Source: an uncultured Paracoccaceae bacterium (GTDB lineage: Bacteria > Pseudomonadota > Alphaproteobacteria > Rhodobacterales > Rhodobacteraceae). From it: a stretch of 64,000 nucleotides of DNA. Made by a program: the position numbers and the translations under genes. The stretch spans positions 558,001-622,000 of the forward strand of contig CANMVA010000001.1 of assembly GCA_947501355.1 (NCBI GenBank), given 5' to 3'. How positions within the stretch are numbered: the stretch's first letter is position 1; each line of letters begins with the position of its first letter. This document shows positions 26,780 through 36,539 of this stretch, piece by piece. The notes under the pieces were generated by a model, which was not told the DNA's origin, did no database searches, and saw only the letters and a list, made by a program, of their open reading frames with translations.

Positions 26780-27423
26780 AGGATATCAAGCAACGTATTG
26801 AAAAGGCTGAGAAAGACGCCGGACGCAAAGTAGGCTCGACACAGTTGATCGCGGTTTCCAAAGTGCAGCCCAACGAACGGGTTGAGGCCGTTTTAAAAGA
26901 AGGCCACCGCCTTTACGGCGAGAACCGCGTGCAGGAAGCGGCGGGTAAATGGCCAGACTTTCGCGACCAGTTTGACGGCATTCAGGTGCATCTGATCGGC
27001 CCTTTGCAGACGAACAAAGCCCGTCAGGCGATGACGCTTTTTGAGGCAATTCACTCTGTCGACCGCCCCAAGCTCGCCCAGACCTTGGCCCGACTTGCAC
27101 AAGAATTGGGCAATTGCCCGGATGTGTTCCTGCAAGTGAACACTGGCGAGGAAGATCGGAAAGCGGGTGTTATGCCTGCGGATGCCGACGCCTTCGTGAA
27201 GGAATGCCGCGACCTTGATCTGCCAGTGCAGGGCCTGATGTGTATCCCGCCGGTGGATGAAGAGCCTTCACTGCACTTCGCGCTGCTGGCCAAGATCGCG
27301 GAGCGGAACGGCCTGAAAAGTCTCTCCATGGGGATGTCGGGCGATTTTGAGCGGGCGATTGCGCTTGGGGCCACTCATATCCGGGTCGGTTCCGCCATTT
27401 TCGGGGAACGCGCCTATAGCTGA
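26770..27423 (+). CDS. YggS-family pyridoxal-phosphate homeostasis protein
   Basis: A PLP-binding, TIM-barrel-like protein that buffers vitamin B6 and affects amino-acid balance. The PLP lysine is in LIAVSKVQPNERVEAVL (near residue 36), followed by LYGENRVQEA, HLIGPLQTNKAR and the phosphate-binding C-terminal SLSMGMSGDFERAIALGATHIRVGSAIFG. 217 residues is typical. It starts inside the sulfotransferase gene with a GGAGGAGGGCGG ribosome binding site, so the pair is coupled. Confidence 0.93.
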   Translation: MSLEDIKQRIEKAEKDAGRKVGSTQLIAVSKVQPNERVEAVLKEGHRLYGENRVQEAAGKWPDFRDQFDGIQVHLIGPLQTNKARQAMTLFEAIHSVDRPKLAQTLARLAQELGNCPDVFLQVNTGEEDRKAGVMPADADAFVKECRDLDLPVQGLMCIPPVDEEPSLHFALLAKIAERNGLKSLSMGMSGDFERAIALGATHIRVGSAIFGERAYS

Positions 27424-27914
27424 GGCACAATGACCCGGCTCTCGTAGCGGATCTTCGAGACGATCCAGCGCAAGTGATCGCTACGAAAGGCGATGCAGCC
27501 TTCGGTCGGATAGCCCGGTCTGCGCCACCCGTGCAGAAAAATCGCCGACCCGCGCCCGCGTTTTGCGTAAGGCCAGTTCCAGTCTGTGATCAGAACAATA
27601 TCGTAAAGCGGATCAGCGCGGCGGAGCGCCTCGTGACTATGGGGATAAGGCGCGCGGACCATGAGGTTATAGTCTTCGTGCCCCACATCATCGGACCAGA
27701 GATCACCGGGCCGGATCGGCACTGCCCAATCGGCAGGCCGCGCCAGACGGTCTGGCCGATAGAGCAGGCCAACGATGCGATGCACGCCCACAGGTGTCGC
27801 CCCGTCGCCTTCGCGCTTGTCGGCGCGGATACCGCCTTTGCCAATCGCGCAGGGAAACATCCGCCCCCGAAAGCGCAGCCCGCGTTTGGTCAGAACCAGA
27901 TCATCTGGCGTCAC
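27414..27914 (-). CDS. L,D-transpeptidase (YkuD) family protein
   Basis: A 166-residue YkuD-type catalytic domain with the active-site motif HGWRRPGYPTEGCIAF, containing the nucleophilic Cys and the preceding His. These enzymes cross-link peptidoglycan or attach lipoproteins. There is no obvious signal peptide, which is unusual for a cell-wall enzyme and is also seen in short YkuD proteins of related genera. It overlaps ribA by 4 bp on the same strand (ribA upstream) and the convergent yggS by 10 bp. Confidence 0.87.
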   Translation of the reverse strand: MTPDDLVLTKRGLRFRGRMFPCAIGKGGIRADKREGDGATPVGVHRIVGLLYRPDRLARPADWAVPIRPGDLWSDDVGHEDYNLMVRAPYPHSHEALRRADPLYDIVLITDWNWPYAKRGRGSAIFLHGWRRPGYPTEGCIAFRSDHLRWIVSKIRYESRVIVPQL

Positions 27915-28993
27915 AGAATATGCCCGGATTTCTTGGCTTTCGTGTCCAGATAGGCGGCGTTGTGACGGTTCTCACCAACCTTCAAAGGCACGCGCTCTGC
28001 CACGGCAACGCCCGATTGTTCCATCATGGCGACCTTTGCGGGATTGTTTGTCAGCAGCCTTACAGAGGAAAACCCCATCTTTTTTAAGATGTTCGCGCCG
28101 ATCCGAAAATCACGCTCATCATCTTCAAATCCTAGCCTGTGGTTCGCTTCAACCGTGTCAAACCCCTGATCTTGCAAAGAATAGGCGCGCATCTTGTTGG
28201 CCAAACCGATGCCGCGGCCTTCCTGATTGAGATAGAGCAACACGCCAGCCCCTTCCGCCCCCATCTGCGCCAAAGCCCCGCGCAATTGCGGCCCGCAATC
28301 GCATTTTAAAGACCCAAGCAGGTCGCCCGTGAAGCAGGCAGAATGCAGGCGTGCAAGGGCCGGGAGGCTTCGGTCTGGTTGCCCGATCTCAATCGCGTAA
28401 TGCTCTTCAGAGCCATCATCGGGGCGGAAGATGTGCAGCCGCCCGGCCTCCGACACTTCAAGCGGCACGCGCGCACTGATGACGGGGGACAGGGGGGCGG
28501 CTTCGGTCTGCAACACCACGTTTTGAGGCGCAACGGTCAGCTGATGCGCGGCGGCGAACTCCGCCCCGTTGCCAAGCGTTAGAACCAGCGCGGCGGGCAA
28601 CAACCGGGCTTCCTTCATCAAATGGATTGCGGCGCGCGCGCCCACCGCATCGCCCTCGCGTGCCGTCACCAAAGGGCCTTTCATCGGTGTGTTCAGATCA
28701 TCCGCCGGGTCTGCCACCGCCTGCACCCAAGCCAAGGGTGCATCCGCGGGCAAGGCGATCCGCGCCAGGTCGCCGTCATAGGCGCGCGCCTTCAAAGTCT
28801 GCGCCCGCCAATTGGTCACCGCCAACCACGGCGTCCCGCCTAACGCGCGCAGATCGGCCAGCCGTTCCGGGCTCAACGTCTCTGCTGCCAAGACGAGAAC
28901 ATCCTGCGCCCCGGTAAGCACAACTGGCACACCCATGCGCAAATCCGCGCGAGCGCGGGCAATCAGGTCGGTGGTGTCGGGGCTGAGACTCAT
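27911..28993 (-). CDS. ribA: GTP cyclohydrolase II (riboflavin synthesis)
   Basis: Opens GTP to the pyrimidine precursor of riboflavin. The C-terminal 200 residues are the GCHII domain: zinc cysteines and the active region in RLHSACFTGDLLGSLKCDCGPQL, then YLNQEGRGIGLANKMRAYSLQDQGFDTVEAN and MGFSSVRLLTNNPAKV. The N-terminal about 160 residues are not the usual DHBP synthase domain; they form an extension seen in RibA proteins of this clade with unclear role. 360 residues in total. It is divergent from the response regulator gene and has no recognised FMN riboswitch. Confidence 0.9.
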   Translation of the reverse strand: MSLSPDTTDLIARARADLRMGVPVVLTGAQDVLVLAAETLSPERLADLRALGGTPWLAVTNWRAQTLKARAYDGDLARIALPADAPLAWVQAVADPADDLNTPMKGPLVTAREGDAVGARAAIHLMKEARLLPAALVLTLGNGAEFAAAHQLTVAPQNVVLQTEAAPLSPVISARVPLEVSEAGRLHIFRPDDGSEEHYAIEIGQPDRSLPALARLHSACFTGDLLGSLKCDCGPQLRGALAQMGAEGAGVLLYLNQEGRGIGLANKMRAYSLQDQGFDTVEANHRLGFEDDERDFRIGANILKKMGFSSVRLLTNNPAKVAMMEQSGVAVAERVPLKVGENRHNAAYLDTKAKKSGHIL

Positions 28994-29155
28994 GGCGAAT
29001 GTCCTTGAAGCGTCGGTGCATATTTACGCGCCTTCGCCAGAACTTGAAACATTTACCTGCATTCCGACACGAGAGCGTGAGCGAATGCAGCAATTCTTGC
29101 CGAAACGCCAAATCGCTTCCATGTGAGGATCAACCGCAACCGGAGGACCACGAAC

Positions 29156-29842
29156 ATGGCCCAACTGAAACGCATACTTCTTGTCGATGATGATGACGAT
29201 CTGCGCGAGGCGCTTGCCGAGCAACTGATGCTCACCGAGGATTTTGACGTCTTTGAGGGCGGCAATGGTGCCGAAGGGATGGAGCAGGTGAAAGCCGGGC
29301 TCTTCGATCTGGTGATCCTCGATGTGGGTCTGCCCGACACTGACGGCCGCGAGCTTTGCCGCCTGATGCGTAAGCAAGGCGTGAAATGCCCCGTCGTGAT
29401 GCTGACCGGCCACGACAGTGATGCCGACACGATCCTAGGCCTTGATGCCGGTGCGAATGACTACATCTCCAAGCCGTTCAAATTCCCGGTGCTTCTGGCC
29501 CGCATCCGCGCCCAACTGCGCCAGCATGAACAATCTGAGGACGCCGTCTTCCAGCTTGGGCCGTATACGTTCAAGCCCGCGCAGAAGATGCTGGTCACCG
29601 AAGATGAGCGCAAGGTGCGTCTGACCGAGAAAGAGACGAATATTCTCAAGTTCCTCTATCGCTCGACCGATGGTGTCGTGGCACGCGACGTGCTGCTGCA
29701 TGAGGTTTGGGGCTATAATGCAGGCGTGACCACGCACACGCTGGAAACCCATATCTACCGCCTGCGGCAGAAGATCGAACCTGATCCCAGCAATGCGCGG
29801 TTGCTTGTCACCGAAAGTGGCGGCTACCGATTGGTTGCTTGA
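29156..29842 (+). CDS. OmpR-family response regulator
   Basis: A two-component transcription factor of 228 residues. The receiver has the acidic pocket (LLVDDDDD), phospho-acceptor Asp56 in LVILDVGLPDTDG, then MLTGHDSDAD and the conserved KPF. The C-terminal winged helix (about 130-228) has VRLTEKETNILKFLYRSTDGVVARDVLLHEVWGY and the recognition helix TLETHIYRLRQKIEPD. No histidine kinase gene lies next to it. It resembles the essential envelope regulator CenR of Rhodobacter and Caulobacter, but this is only a suggestion. The ATG at 29156 has GGAGG 9 nt upstream. Confidence 0.92.
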   Translation: MAQLKRILLVDDDDDLREALAEQLMLTEDFDVFEGGNGAEGMEQVKAGLFDLVILDVGLPDTDGRELCRLMRKQGVKCPVVMLTGHDSDADTILGLDAGANDYISKPFKFPVLLARIRAQLRQHEQSEDAVFQLGPYTFKPAQKMLVTEDERKVRLTEKETNILKFLYRSTDGVVARDVLLHEVWGYNAGVTTHTLETHIYRLRQKIEPDPSNARLLVTESGGYRLVA

Positions 29843-29941
29843 TCCAAGTCAAGGAATAGGGCGTCTACGATAGTGTAAATCCTGTTCTGACAGATACCCT
29901 CTCCGTCCTGGGTTAAAAGACGGAACCTCCCTGTTGGACTT

Positions 29942-29969
29942 GGTCGGGCCTTGCGCCCGACCTTTTTTT
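29942..29969 (+). terminator. Rho-independent terminator between the response regulator and xthA
   Basis: Stem GGTCGGGC/GCCCGACC (29942-29949 with 29955-29962), loop CTTGC, then TTTTTTT. A second stem TCCGTC/GACGGA sits just upstream (29902-29924), with single-stranded CCTCCCTG between the two. Confidence 0.9.
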
Positions 29970-30005
29970 ATGGGCCTTCTAGCGCAACTGCTGCCGGAGG
30001 ATCCG

Positions 30006-30794
30006 ATGCCCTTTACCCTTGCAACCTGGAACATCAATTCCGTGCGTCTGCGCGAGCCTATCGTGTTGAAATTGCTGCAGGAAGAGGCACCCGATGTGCT
30101 GTGCCTTCAGGAATGCAAAAGCCCGGTCGAGAAGATCCCGACCGAAGGCTTTGCCGCACTTGGCTACACTCACATGGTTGCGCGCGGCCAGAAGGGCTAT
30201 AACGGCGTCGCGATCCTGTCCAAGCTCCCTTTGGTCGATGCAGGGGATCGCGATTTTGTCGGCATGGGTCATGCGCGCCATGTGGCCGCGACGCTGGAGA
30301 ATGGCGTGACGATCCATAACTACTATGTGCCTGCAGGCGGCGATGTGCCGGATCGCGAGGTGAACGAGAAGTTTGGCCAAAAGCTCGATTTCCTAACGGA
30401 GATGCGCGATTGGTTTCATGCGGAGAAGCCCGAGAAATCCATCCTTGTCGGCGATCTGAATATTGCTCCGCGAGAGGATGATGTCTGGTCGCACAAGCAG
30501 CTTTTGAAAGTCGTCAGCCATACGCCGATCGAGGTGGAGCATCTAGGCGCGGCGCAGGACGCAGGCGGTTGGGTGGACATCACCCGCACCGATATCCCAG
30601 ACGGGCGGCTATATAGCTGGTGGTCCTACCGCGCGAAGGATTGGGATGCCGCTGACAAGGGTCGTCGTCTCGATCATGTTTGGGCCACGGGGGATATCGC
30701 GACAGCGGGGCATAGCTCCCGCGTGCTGCGCGCCGCCCGCGGGTGGGAGAAGCCCAGTGACCACGCCCCGGTCTTTGCAACCTTCGACCTTTGA
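30006..30794 (+). CDS. xthA: Exodeoxyribonuclease III (AP endonuclease)
   Basis: Cleaves abasic sites and degrades 3' ends in base-excision repair. The 262-residue EEP-fold protein has ATWNINSVRLRE, LCLQECKS (metal Glu), GYNGVAILSK, LVGDLNIAPREDDVW and the terminal RLDHVWATGD / KPSDHAPVFATFDL with the catalytic Asp-His pair. The ATG at 30006 has GCCGGAGGA upstream. It follows a strong terminator, so it has its own promoter or uses readthrough. Confidence 0.95.
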   Translation: MPFTLATWNINSVRLREPIVLKLLQEEAPDVLCLQECKSPVEKIPTEGFAALGYTHMVARGQKGYNGVAILSKLPLVDAGDRDFVGMGHARHVAATLENGVTIHNYYVPAGGDVPDREVNEKFGQKLDFLTEMRDWFHAEKPEKSILVGDLNIAPREDDVWSHKQLLKVVSHTPIEVEHLGAAQDAGGWVDITRTDIPDGRLYSWWSYRAKDWDAADKGRRLDHVWATGDIATAGHSSRVLRAARGWEKPSDHAPVFATFDL

Positions 30795-30849
30795 CAATCG
30801 CCCTGCGCCCTCACATATGAAGGGCAACGGAATTTAAGGATAGAGACCC

Positions 30850-31767
30850 ATGCTGGAACTTGGCGGCTCAGGTGGCGCGGACGCGCCCGCAACCGATCTG
30901 ATCAAAGACGTGACCGAGGCGACGTTCATGGCCGACGTGGTCGAGCAAAGTCAGACGGTCCCGGTGATCGTTGATTTCTGGGCGCCTTGGTGTGGCCCGT
31001 GCAAGACGCTGGGGCCACAGCTTGAGGCCGCCGTGACCGCCGCTGGCGGGCGCGTGAAGATGGCCAAGGTCGACGTCGATCAGGCTCAGCAGATCGCCGC
31101 GCAGCTGCAAATCCAGTCGATCCCGACGGTGTATGCCTTCTATCAAGGCCAGCCCGTGGATGGCTTTCAAGGCGCTGTCGCCCAGTCCGAGGTGAATGCG
31201 TTTGTGGAGCGTGTCGCTGCGCTGGCCGGAGAGCCTGACAATGGTCTCGCCGATGCGATTGAGGCCGCTGAAGGGATGCTGGCCGAAGGGGCCGCAACGG
31301 ATGCCGCGCAAACCTTCGCGGCTATCATTGGCGAAGACCCGGACAATGCTACTGCTTATGGCGGGCTTGTGCGCGCCCACCTGGCGCTCGACGATCTGGA
31401 CCAGGCCGAAGCGATCCTGAACGGCGCACCTGCCGAGATCGCCGACGCACCGGAATTAGAAGCCGCCCACGCACAGCTGGAGCTGGCCAAGCAAGCCGCA
31501 GGCGCTGGCCCGGTTGCCGATCTGAAAGCTGCTGTGGAGGCGGATCCCGCCAATCATCAGGCCCGGTTTGATCTGGCCACAGCGCTGCACGCGTCAGGTC
31601 AGACCGAAGAGGCGGTGACCGAATTGCTCGAAATCTTCCGCCGGGACCGCGAGTGGAATGATGGGGCCGCGAAGACCCAGCTCTTCACTATTTTCGATGC
31701 GCTCAAGCCAGAGGATCCAATTGCGCTGAACGGACGGCGCAAACTCTCGTCGCTGATATTTGCCTGA
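30850..31767 (+). CDS. CnoX/YbbN-like thioredoxin with C-terminal TPR
   Basis: A co-chaperone or thioredoxin-fold protein of 305 residues. The thioredoxin domain (about 15-120) has the complete active site WAPWCGPCKTLGP and cis-Pro QSIPTVYAF; E. coli CnoX lacks the CxxC, but alphaproteobacterial members keep it. The C-terminal half is Ala-rich helical repeats typical of the TPR-20 region (LVRAHLALDDLDQAEAIL, RFDLATALHASGQTEEAVTELLEIFRRDREWNDG). It is predicted cytoplasmic. It starts 56 bp after xthA and precedes the Lon-N protein. Confidence 0.9.
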   Translation: MLELGGSGGADAPATDLIKDVTEATFMADVVEQSQTVPVIVDFWAPWCGPCKTLGPQLEAAVTAAGGRVKMAKVDVDQAQQIAAQLQIQSIPTVYAFYQGQPVDGFQGAVAQSEVNAFVERVAALAGEPDNGLADAIEAAEGMLAEGAATDAAQTFAAIIGEDPDNATAYGGLVRAHLALDDLDQAEAILNGAPAEIADAPELEAAHAQLELAKQAAGAGPVADLKAAVEADPANHQARFDLATALHASGQTEEAVTELLEIFRRDREWNDGAAKTQLFTIFDALKPEDPIALNGRRKLSSLIFA

Positions 31768-31793
31768 CGCGCTACACGGGCTACCTGACTAAA

Positions 31794-32441
31794 ATGATAA
31801 TAAAAGCTGCCGACCTGCCAGACACGATCCCAGTGTTCCCTTTGCCCGGCGCGCTTTTACTGCCCCGTGCGCGTTTGCCGTTGCATATTTTCGAGCCGCG
31901 TTACCTCGCGATGATTGACGACGCGCTGAAAACCTCGACGCGTCTGATCGGCATGATCCAACCGCACCGTGTGCCCGGTTCCGATCAGGACAGGCTTCAT
32001 CACATTGGTTGTGCCGGTCGCGTTACAGCGCTCAGCGAAACCGATGATGGGCGCTACATGATCACCCTCAGCGGTATGTCCCGCTTCCGCGTGGTTAAGG
32101 AGGTGTCGGGCTTCTCGCCCTATCGCAAATGCGAGGTGTCCTGGACCGGCTTTGACCGCGACCAGGGCCCGGTGGAGCATGATAACGGCTTTGACCGCGA
32201 CACGTTCCTTGATCTACTGGCACGGTATTTTGCGGATCAAGACCTCTCGACCGACTGGGTCAATCTCAAGGATGCCGAAGATGAGCTGCTGATCAACTCG
32301 CTCTCAATGCTTTGTCCCTTTGATCCCGAAGACAAGCAGGCCCTACTCGAAGCGCCGTCGCTATCGACCCGTCGCGAAACGCTTGTCACCCTGATCGAGT
32401 TCGCTCTGCGCGGCGGCTCCAACGAAGAAATGATCCAATGA
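31794..32441 (+). CDS. Lon protease N-terminal (substrate-binding) domain protein
   Basis: A stand-alone LON N-domain protein with no ATPase or protease. The signature [30 protein letters not shown] opens the protein, followed by [33 protein letters not shown]. The role of such proteins is uncertain; they may be adaptors. 215 residues. The stop overlaps the start of the Trm112-like gene by 4 bp, so the CnoX, Lon-N and Trm112 genes form a cluster. Confidence 0.92.
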   Translation: MIIKAADLPDTIPVFPLPGALLLPRARLPLHIFEPRYLAMIDDALKTSTRLIGMIQPHRVPGSDQDRLHHIGCAGRVTALSETDDGRYMITLSGMSRFRVVKEVSGFSPYRKCEVSWTGFDRDQGPVEHDNGFDRDTFLDLLARYFADQDLSTDWVNLKDAEDELLINSLSMLCPFDPEDKQALLEAPSLSTRRETLVTLIEFALRGGSNEEMIQ

Positions 32442-32620
32442 CCGACAGCCCCGCATTTGACCGCCACATGCTGGAAGCGCTGGTTTGTCCGCAATCCCAT
32501 AACACGCTGGAATATGATGCCGAGGCGCAAGAGCTGATTTCAAAATCAGCGAACCTTGCTTTTCCGATCCGCGACGGCATCCCGGTGATGCTCGTCGATG
32601 AGGCGCGCGTCCTCGACTAG
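32438..32620 (+). CDS. Trm112 family (UPF0434-type) protein
   Basis: A 60-residue Trm112-like zinc-ribbon-derived protein: [42 protein letters not shown] is the family consensus. The second zinc cysteine pair is absent, which is common in bacterial members. In eukaryotes Trm112 activates methyltransferases; the bacterial role is less defined. It overlaps the Lon-N gene by 4 bp. Confidence 0.92.
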   Translation: MTDSPAFDRHMLEALVCPQSHNTLEYDAEAQELISKSANLAFPIRDGIPVMLVDEARVLD

Positions 32621-33837
32621 ACGCGCTTGCCTTGAAGCAGTTTTGGAAGGTCCCCGGTTAACCCGGCAGCCTCGCGAATAAAACTGCGCCGCAGCCGGGG
32701 GACGGCATTTATCAAACCCATCCCCAGATCGCGCCCAATCCGCAGGATTGTATTATCGTTTGAAAACAGCCTGTTGAACGTGTCCGTGGCAAGTCCCAAC
32801 ATCGTTCGATCAAAGCGCCGCCAGCGTTGATATTCCTCCAGCGTGATCGGTGATCCGATGTCCTGCCCGCGTCTGCGGGCCAGCGTCAGCACCTCGGCCA
32901 GCGCGGCCACATCGCGCAGGCCAGCGTTCAGCCCTTGCCCCGCAATCGGGTGCATCCCTTGTGCCGCATCGCCCACCAAGGCAACCCGGTCCGCGATAAA
33001 GCTCTGCGCGGTCGTCAGGTTCAGCGGGTAGGTATAGCGGTCGCCTGCAAGCGAAATCTCCCCAAGGAAATTGCCAAAGCGCGGGCGGAGCACGTCCAGA
33101 TAGCCGTCGTCATCGAGCGCGTTGATCTCGGCGGCGCGCGCGGTGGTCTCGCTCCACACGATAGAACTGCGATCCCCCGTGAGCGGCAAGATCGCCAGGG
33201 GTCCCGGCGGCATGAAATACTGATGGGCCACTCCGCCATGGGGCTTTTCATGCTTGATCGCGCAAACCAGCGCGGTCTGCCCATATTCGGTGACCATGCG
33301 CTTGATGCCCGCGCGTTCGGCCGTGCCGCTGCGCCGTCCGTCCGCGCCAACCAGAAGCGTTGCGGACAGTGTTTTGCCCGAGGCCAGCGTGACGGTCACG
33401 CCTTGGTCGGTCACCTCTTGGGCGACAACCGTCTCTTTCGGCAGATGCGTGATCTTCGGCTCTGCATCCACCGCATCCAGAAATGCCCGGCGCAAATTGC
33501 GATCCTCGACCATAAAGCCCATCGGGCCTTCCTCGATCTCGGCATGATCAAAATGCATCATGAGCGGGGAAGGGGCCTCGCCCGCACGCCCGTCGGTCAC
33601 TTTGATCTCCAACATCGGTTGTGCATCCGGCGCGACGGCCTCCCACACGCCGACCGCTTCCAGCAAGCGCTTTGACGCGAGCGCTAGCGCATAGCTGCGC
33701 CCGTCAAACGTCTTGGCCTTTCGGCTCGCTTTAGGCAGCGCGTCGATCATCATCACGCGAAAGCCTCCCTGTGCCAAAGCCAGTGCCAGGCCGGTGCCGT
33801 TCAGGCTGCCGCCCACGATGATGATATCTGTGTCCAT
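32617..33837 (-). CDS. UbiH/UbiF/COQ6-type FAD-dependent monooxygenase
   Basis: A ubiquinone ring hydroxylase-type flavoprotein, likely part of ubiquinone biosynthesis. The FAD/NAD fold begins [24 protein letters not shown]; the DG motif is [17 protein letters not shown] and the FAD-binding GD motif is [32 protein letters not shown]. 406 residues. The start at 33837 is chosen because it places the Rossmann motif at the N-terminus; the open frame extends upstream into the divergent amidase promoter. Its stop overlaps the convergent Trm112 gene by 4 bp. Which ring position it hydroxylates is undetermined. Confidence 0.9.
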   Translation of the reverse strand: MDTDIIIVGGSLNGTGLALALAQGGFRVMMIDALPKASRKAKTFDGRSYALALASKRLLEAVGVWEAVAPDAQPMLEIKVTDGRAGEAPSPLMMHFDHAEIEEGPMGFMVEDRNLRRAFLDAVDAEPKITHLPKETVVAQEVTDQGVTVTLASGKTLSATLLVGADGRRSGTAERAGIKRMVTEYGQTALVCAIKHEKPHGGVAHQYFMPPGPLAILPLTGDRSSIVWSETTARAAEINALDDDGYLDVLRPRFGNFLGEISLAGDRYTYPLNLTTAQSFIADRVALVGDAAQGMHPIAGQGLNAGLRDVAALAEVLTLARRRGQDIGSPITLEEYQRWRRFDRTMLGLATDTFNRLFSNDNTILRIGRDLGMGLINAVPRLRRSFIREAAGLTGDLPKLLQGKRV

Positions 33838-33916
33838 GCCTCGCAATATGGGCGCGCGGACGGGATTGTCCATGCGCTGCGCTGCCGCTACCGTGCCCGC
33901 AGAACCGGAGGGCATG

Positions 33917-35245
33917 ATGAACGACTGGCTGACCAAAAGCGCCGCTGATTTGGGGCGCGGCATCGGGGCAGGGGAGATCGATCCGGTGGCCCTGACCCAG
34001 ACCTTTCTGGACGCCATCGACGCTCACCCCCACCGCGACCGGATTTATGCGCGTGTGACCGCCCGTCGTGCCATGGCAGAAGCGCAAGCCGCCAAAGAAC
34101 GTGCCAAGCTGGGTCAGCGGAGGTCTGTGCTGGATGGTGTGCCGATCTCTTGGAAAGACCTGTTCGATACGGCAGGCGTGGCGACAGAGGCGGGCAGTAC
34201 CTTGCTCAAAGACCGCACGCCCGATCATGACGCGGAAGTCCTGCGCAACGCCACCGCCATGGGCCTTGTTTGCTTGGGCAAGACACATATGACCGAGCTG
34301 GCCTTCTCCGGTCTTGGCCTCAACCCCGTCACCGGCTCACCGCCCAATATCAACGATGAGGATGCAGTCTCCGGTGGCTCGTCCTCGGGTGCTGCGACCT
34401 CTGTCGCCTTCGGTCTTGCGGCTATCGGTATCGGCTCTGACACTGGCGGTTCTGTTCGCGTGCCCGCCTGTTGGAACGATCTTGTTGGTTTGAAAACCAC
34501 GGCGGGACGGGTCTCTGCCGAAGGTGTCGTGCCGCTCGCACCCAAATTCGACACCGTCGGCCCGTTGACCCGGACCGTCGAGGACGCCGCGTTGATGCTG
34601 GCCGCGCTCGAAGGCACCAAGCCCATCGACGCCGCGCCCACAATCCTTGAGAACCGCCATTTCGCAATCCTCGATACCTGCGCGTTTGACGACATCCGCG
34701 ACCAACCCCGCGCCGGGTTCCAAAGCGCGCAAACCCGCCTTCAGGACGCAGGCGCGCGTCTCACGCATATCGACATTCCTGAAGTGGTCGAGGCGATGGC
34801 GCTCGCGTCACCGCTTTTCACGGCTGAGGCCTATGGCACCTGGAAAGACGTGATCGAGGCGAATCCCGACGCGATGTTCCCCGAAATCCTGACCCGCTTC
34901 CGCATCGGCAAAGAGGTTATGGCCGCTGACTATGTCGCTGCCTGGCAAGCCATTGACCGCTGCCGAGCCGCTTATCTGAAGGCGACCGCAGGTTTTGACG
35001 CGGTGCTGATCCCCAGTTGCCCGATTATGCCGCCCAATGCCGCGCGCTTGGCCAAGGATCATGACTATTTCGTCACTGAAAACCTACTGACCCTGCGCAA
35101 TACGCGCATCGGCAACCTGATGGGTCTTTGCGCCGTGACGCTGCCGACGGGGCTGCCCTCCACCGGCATCATGCTCATGGGCGCGCCCCATACCGAGGAA
35201 CGCTTGCTCCGCGTCAGCCTCGCCGCCGAGGCCGCTTTGGCCTAA
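33917..35245 (+). CDS. Amidase signature family enzyme
   Basis: An amide hydrolase of the Ser-cisSer-Lys class. The catalytic Lys is in VPISWKDLFDTAG, the cis-Ser in SGGSSSGAATSVAFGLA, and the nucleophile Ser in IGSDTGGSVRVPACWNDLVGLKTT. 442 residues. Two adjacent ATGs occur at 33914 and 33917; the second gives a better 5-nt spacing from GGAGG. The substrate is unknown; the sequence is not specifically GatA-like, since gatB and gatC are absent nearby. Confidence 0.9.
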   Translation: MNDWLTKSAADLGRGIGAGEIDPVALTQTFLDAIDAHPHRDRIYARVTARRAMAEAQAAKERAKLGQRRSVLDGVPISWKDLFDTAGVATEAGSTLLKDRTPDHDAEVLRNATAMGLVCLGKTHMTELAFSGLGLNPVTGSPPNINDEDAVSGGSSSGAATSVAFGLAAIGIGSDTGGSVRVPACWNDLVGLKTTAGRVSAEGVVPLAPKFDTVGPLTRTVEDAALMLAALEGTKPIDAAPTILENRHFAILDTCAFDDIRDQPRAGFQSAQTRLQDAGARLTHIDIPEVVEAMALASPLFTAEAYGTWKDVIEANPDAMFPEILTRFRIGKEVMAADYVAAWQAIDRCRAAYLKATAGFDAVLIPSCPIMPPNAARLAKDHDYFVTENLLTLRNTRIGNLMGLCAVTLPTGLPSTGIMLMGAPHTEERLLRVSLAAEAALA

Positions 35246-35322
35246 ATGCCACAGAAATTTGCTCCAGCCGCCTCTTTTTGCACCGTTTTTCTGGACGCAA
35301 GGGCGCCCGGCGGGTAACTTGG

Positions 35323-35357
35323 CCTCAAACGGGGCGTCAATGACCCCGATCTTGAGG
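35323..35357 (+). promoter_or_regulatory. Leader hairpin covering the Shine-Dalgarno of the aminotransferase
   Basis: CCTCAA pairs with TTGAGG (35323-35328 with 35352-35357) and CGGGG with CCCCG (35330-35334 with 35344-35348). The 3' arm contains GAGG (35354-35357), the only Shine-Dalgarno-like sequence, 5 nt before the ATG at 35363. No T tract follows, so it is not a normal terminator. Translational control is inferred. Confidence 0.5.
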
Positions 35358-35362
35358 CAGTA

Positions 35363-36529
35363 ATGATCTATCCTGAGCGGTTCGCCGCCCTTCCGGACTA
35401 TCCATGGCCGCGCCTGCGCGCCTTGCTGAACGGCATCCCGCCGGGCGGTCCGGAAATCCTCATGACCATTGGTGAGCCGAAACACGCATTTCCCGCGTGG
35501 ATCATGGATGTCATTCAGGAAAATGCCGCGGGGTTTAACCAGTATCCCCCCAATGACGGTTTTCCCGAATTGCTGGAGACCATCGCCGCGTGGATCAAGA
35601 TGCGCTTTGGCGCGACGCTTGATGCGCAAGCCCAGATCATGGCTCTGAACGGCACGCGAGAAGGGCTCTTCAACGCCTGTCTCGCGCTTTGCCCGCCCGA
35701 CACCAACGTCCTCGTGCCAAACCCGTTCTACTCGGTCTACGGCGTCGCCGCGAAAGCCGCCGGGGCCACACCGCACTACATTCCGGCTTTGGCCGAGAAC
35801 GGATTTCTGCCTGACTTCGCCGGTCAGCCTGCGGATGTGTTGGATAAAACAGCCATCGTCTACATGTGCTCGCCCACCAATCCCGAAGGGGCCGTTGCCT
35901 CGCCAGACTATTGGCGCGACCTGCTGGCGCTTGCCGAAAAGCACGATTTCATCATCTTCGCGGATGAGTGTTACTCCGAGATTTACCGCGACACACCCCC
36001 CCTCGGTGGCCTGCAAATGGTGAAGGACACGGACGCGAACCCCGAACGGGTCGTCGTATTCCACTCGCTCTCGAAACGCTCGAACCTGCCCGGTTTGCGC
36101 TCTGGCTTTGTCGCCTCCGGCCCTGAAAACATGCGCCGCATCAAGCAACTGCGCGCCTATGCCGGTGCACCGCTTCCGCTTCCACTGCAACATGCGGCGA
36201 AAGCTGCATGGGCTGACGAAGATCACGTCATCGAAAACCGCGCGCTCTACAAAGCGAAGTTCGAGGCCGCCGATCAGGTCTTCGAAGGCCTCAACTCATA
36301 CCGAGCCCCCGAAGCCGGGTTCTTCCTGTGGCTGCCGGTCGAGGATAGCGAGAAAGCCACCGTCAAGCTGTGGCAGGACACCGGCGTCAAGGTCCTCCCT
36401 GGCGCATATCTGAGTCGCGAGGCTGGGGGTATCACCCCCGGCGCAGGCTTTATCCGGGTCGCTTTGGTGGCCCCAATCAATGAAACGCGGGACGGGCTGG
36501 AACGGCTGCGATCCTGTTTATACGACTGA
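35363..36529 (+). CDS. Class I/II aminotransferase (DapC-like)
   Basis: A PLP-dependent fold-type I aminotransferase of 388 residues. Conserved elements are [73 protein letters not shown] and the PLP lysine in [16 protein letters not shown]. Closest in style to N-succinyldiaminopimelate aminotransferases of alphaproteobacteria, but substrate specificity is inferred. Its Shine-Dalgarno GAGG is inside a leader hairpin. It ends 10 bp before ftsK. Confidence 0.88.
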   Translation: MIYPERFAALPDYPWPRLRALLNGIPPGGPEILMTIGEPKHAFPAWIMDVIQENAAGFNQYPPNDGFPELLETIAAWIKMRFGATLDAQAQIMALNGTREGLFNACLALCPPDTNVLVPNPFYSVYGVAAKAAGATPHYIPALAENGFLPDFAGQPADVLDKTAIVYMCSPTNPEGAVASPDYWRDLLALAEKHDFIIFADECYSEIYRDTPPLGGLQMVKDTDANPERVVVFHSLSKRSNLPGLRSGFVASGPENMRRIKQLRAYAGAPLPLPLQHAAKAAWADEDHVIENRALYKAKFEAADQVFEGLNSYRAPEAGFFLWLPVEDSEKATVKLWQDTGVKVLPGAYLSREAGGITPGAGFIRVALVAPINETRDGLERLRSCLYD

Positions 36530-36539
36530 CGAGGTAGGC

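Noticed and set aside
29839-29852. TTGATCCAAGTCAA resembling an FNR/FnrL box
   Set aside because: It has a mismatch, overlaps the stop codon of the response regulator and is 150 bp from the next start; not convincing.
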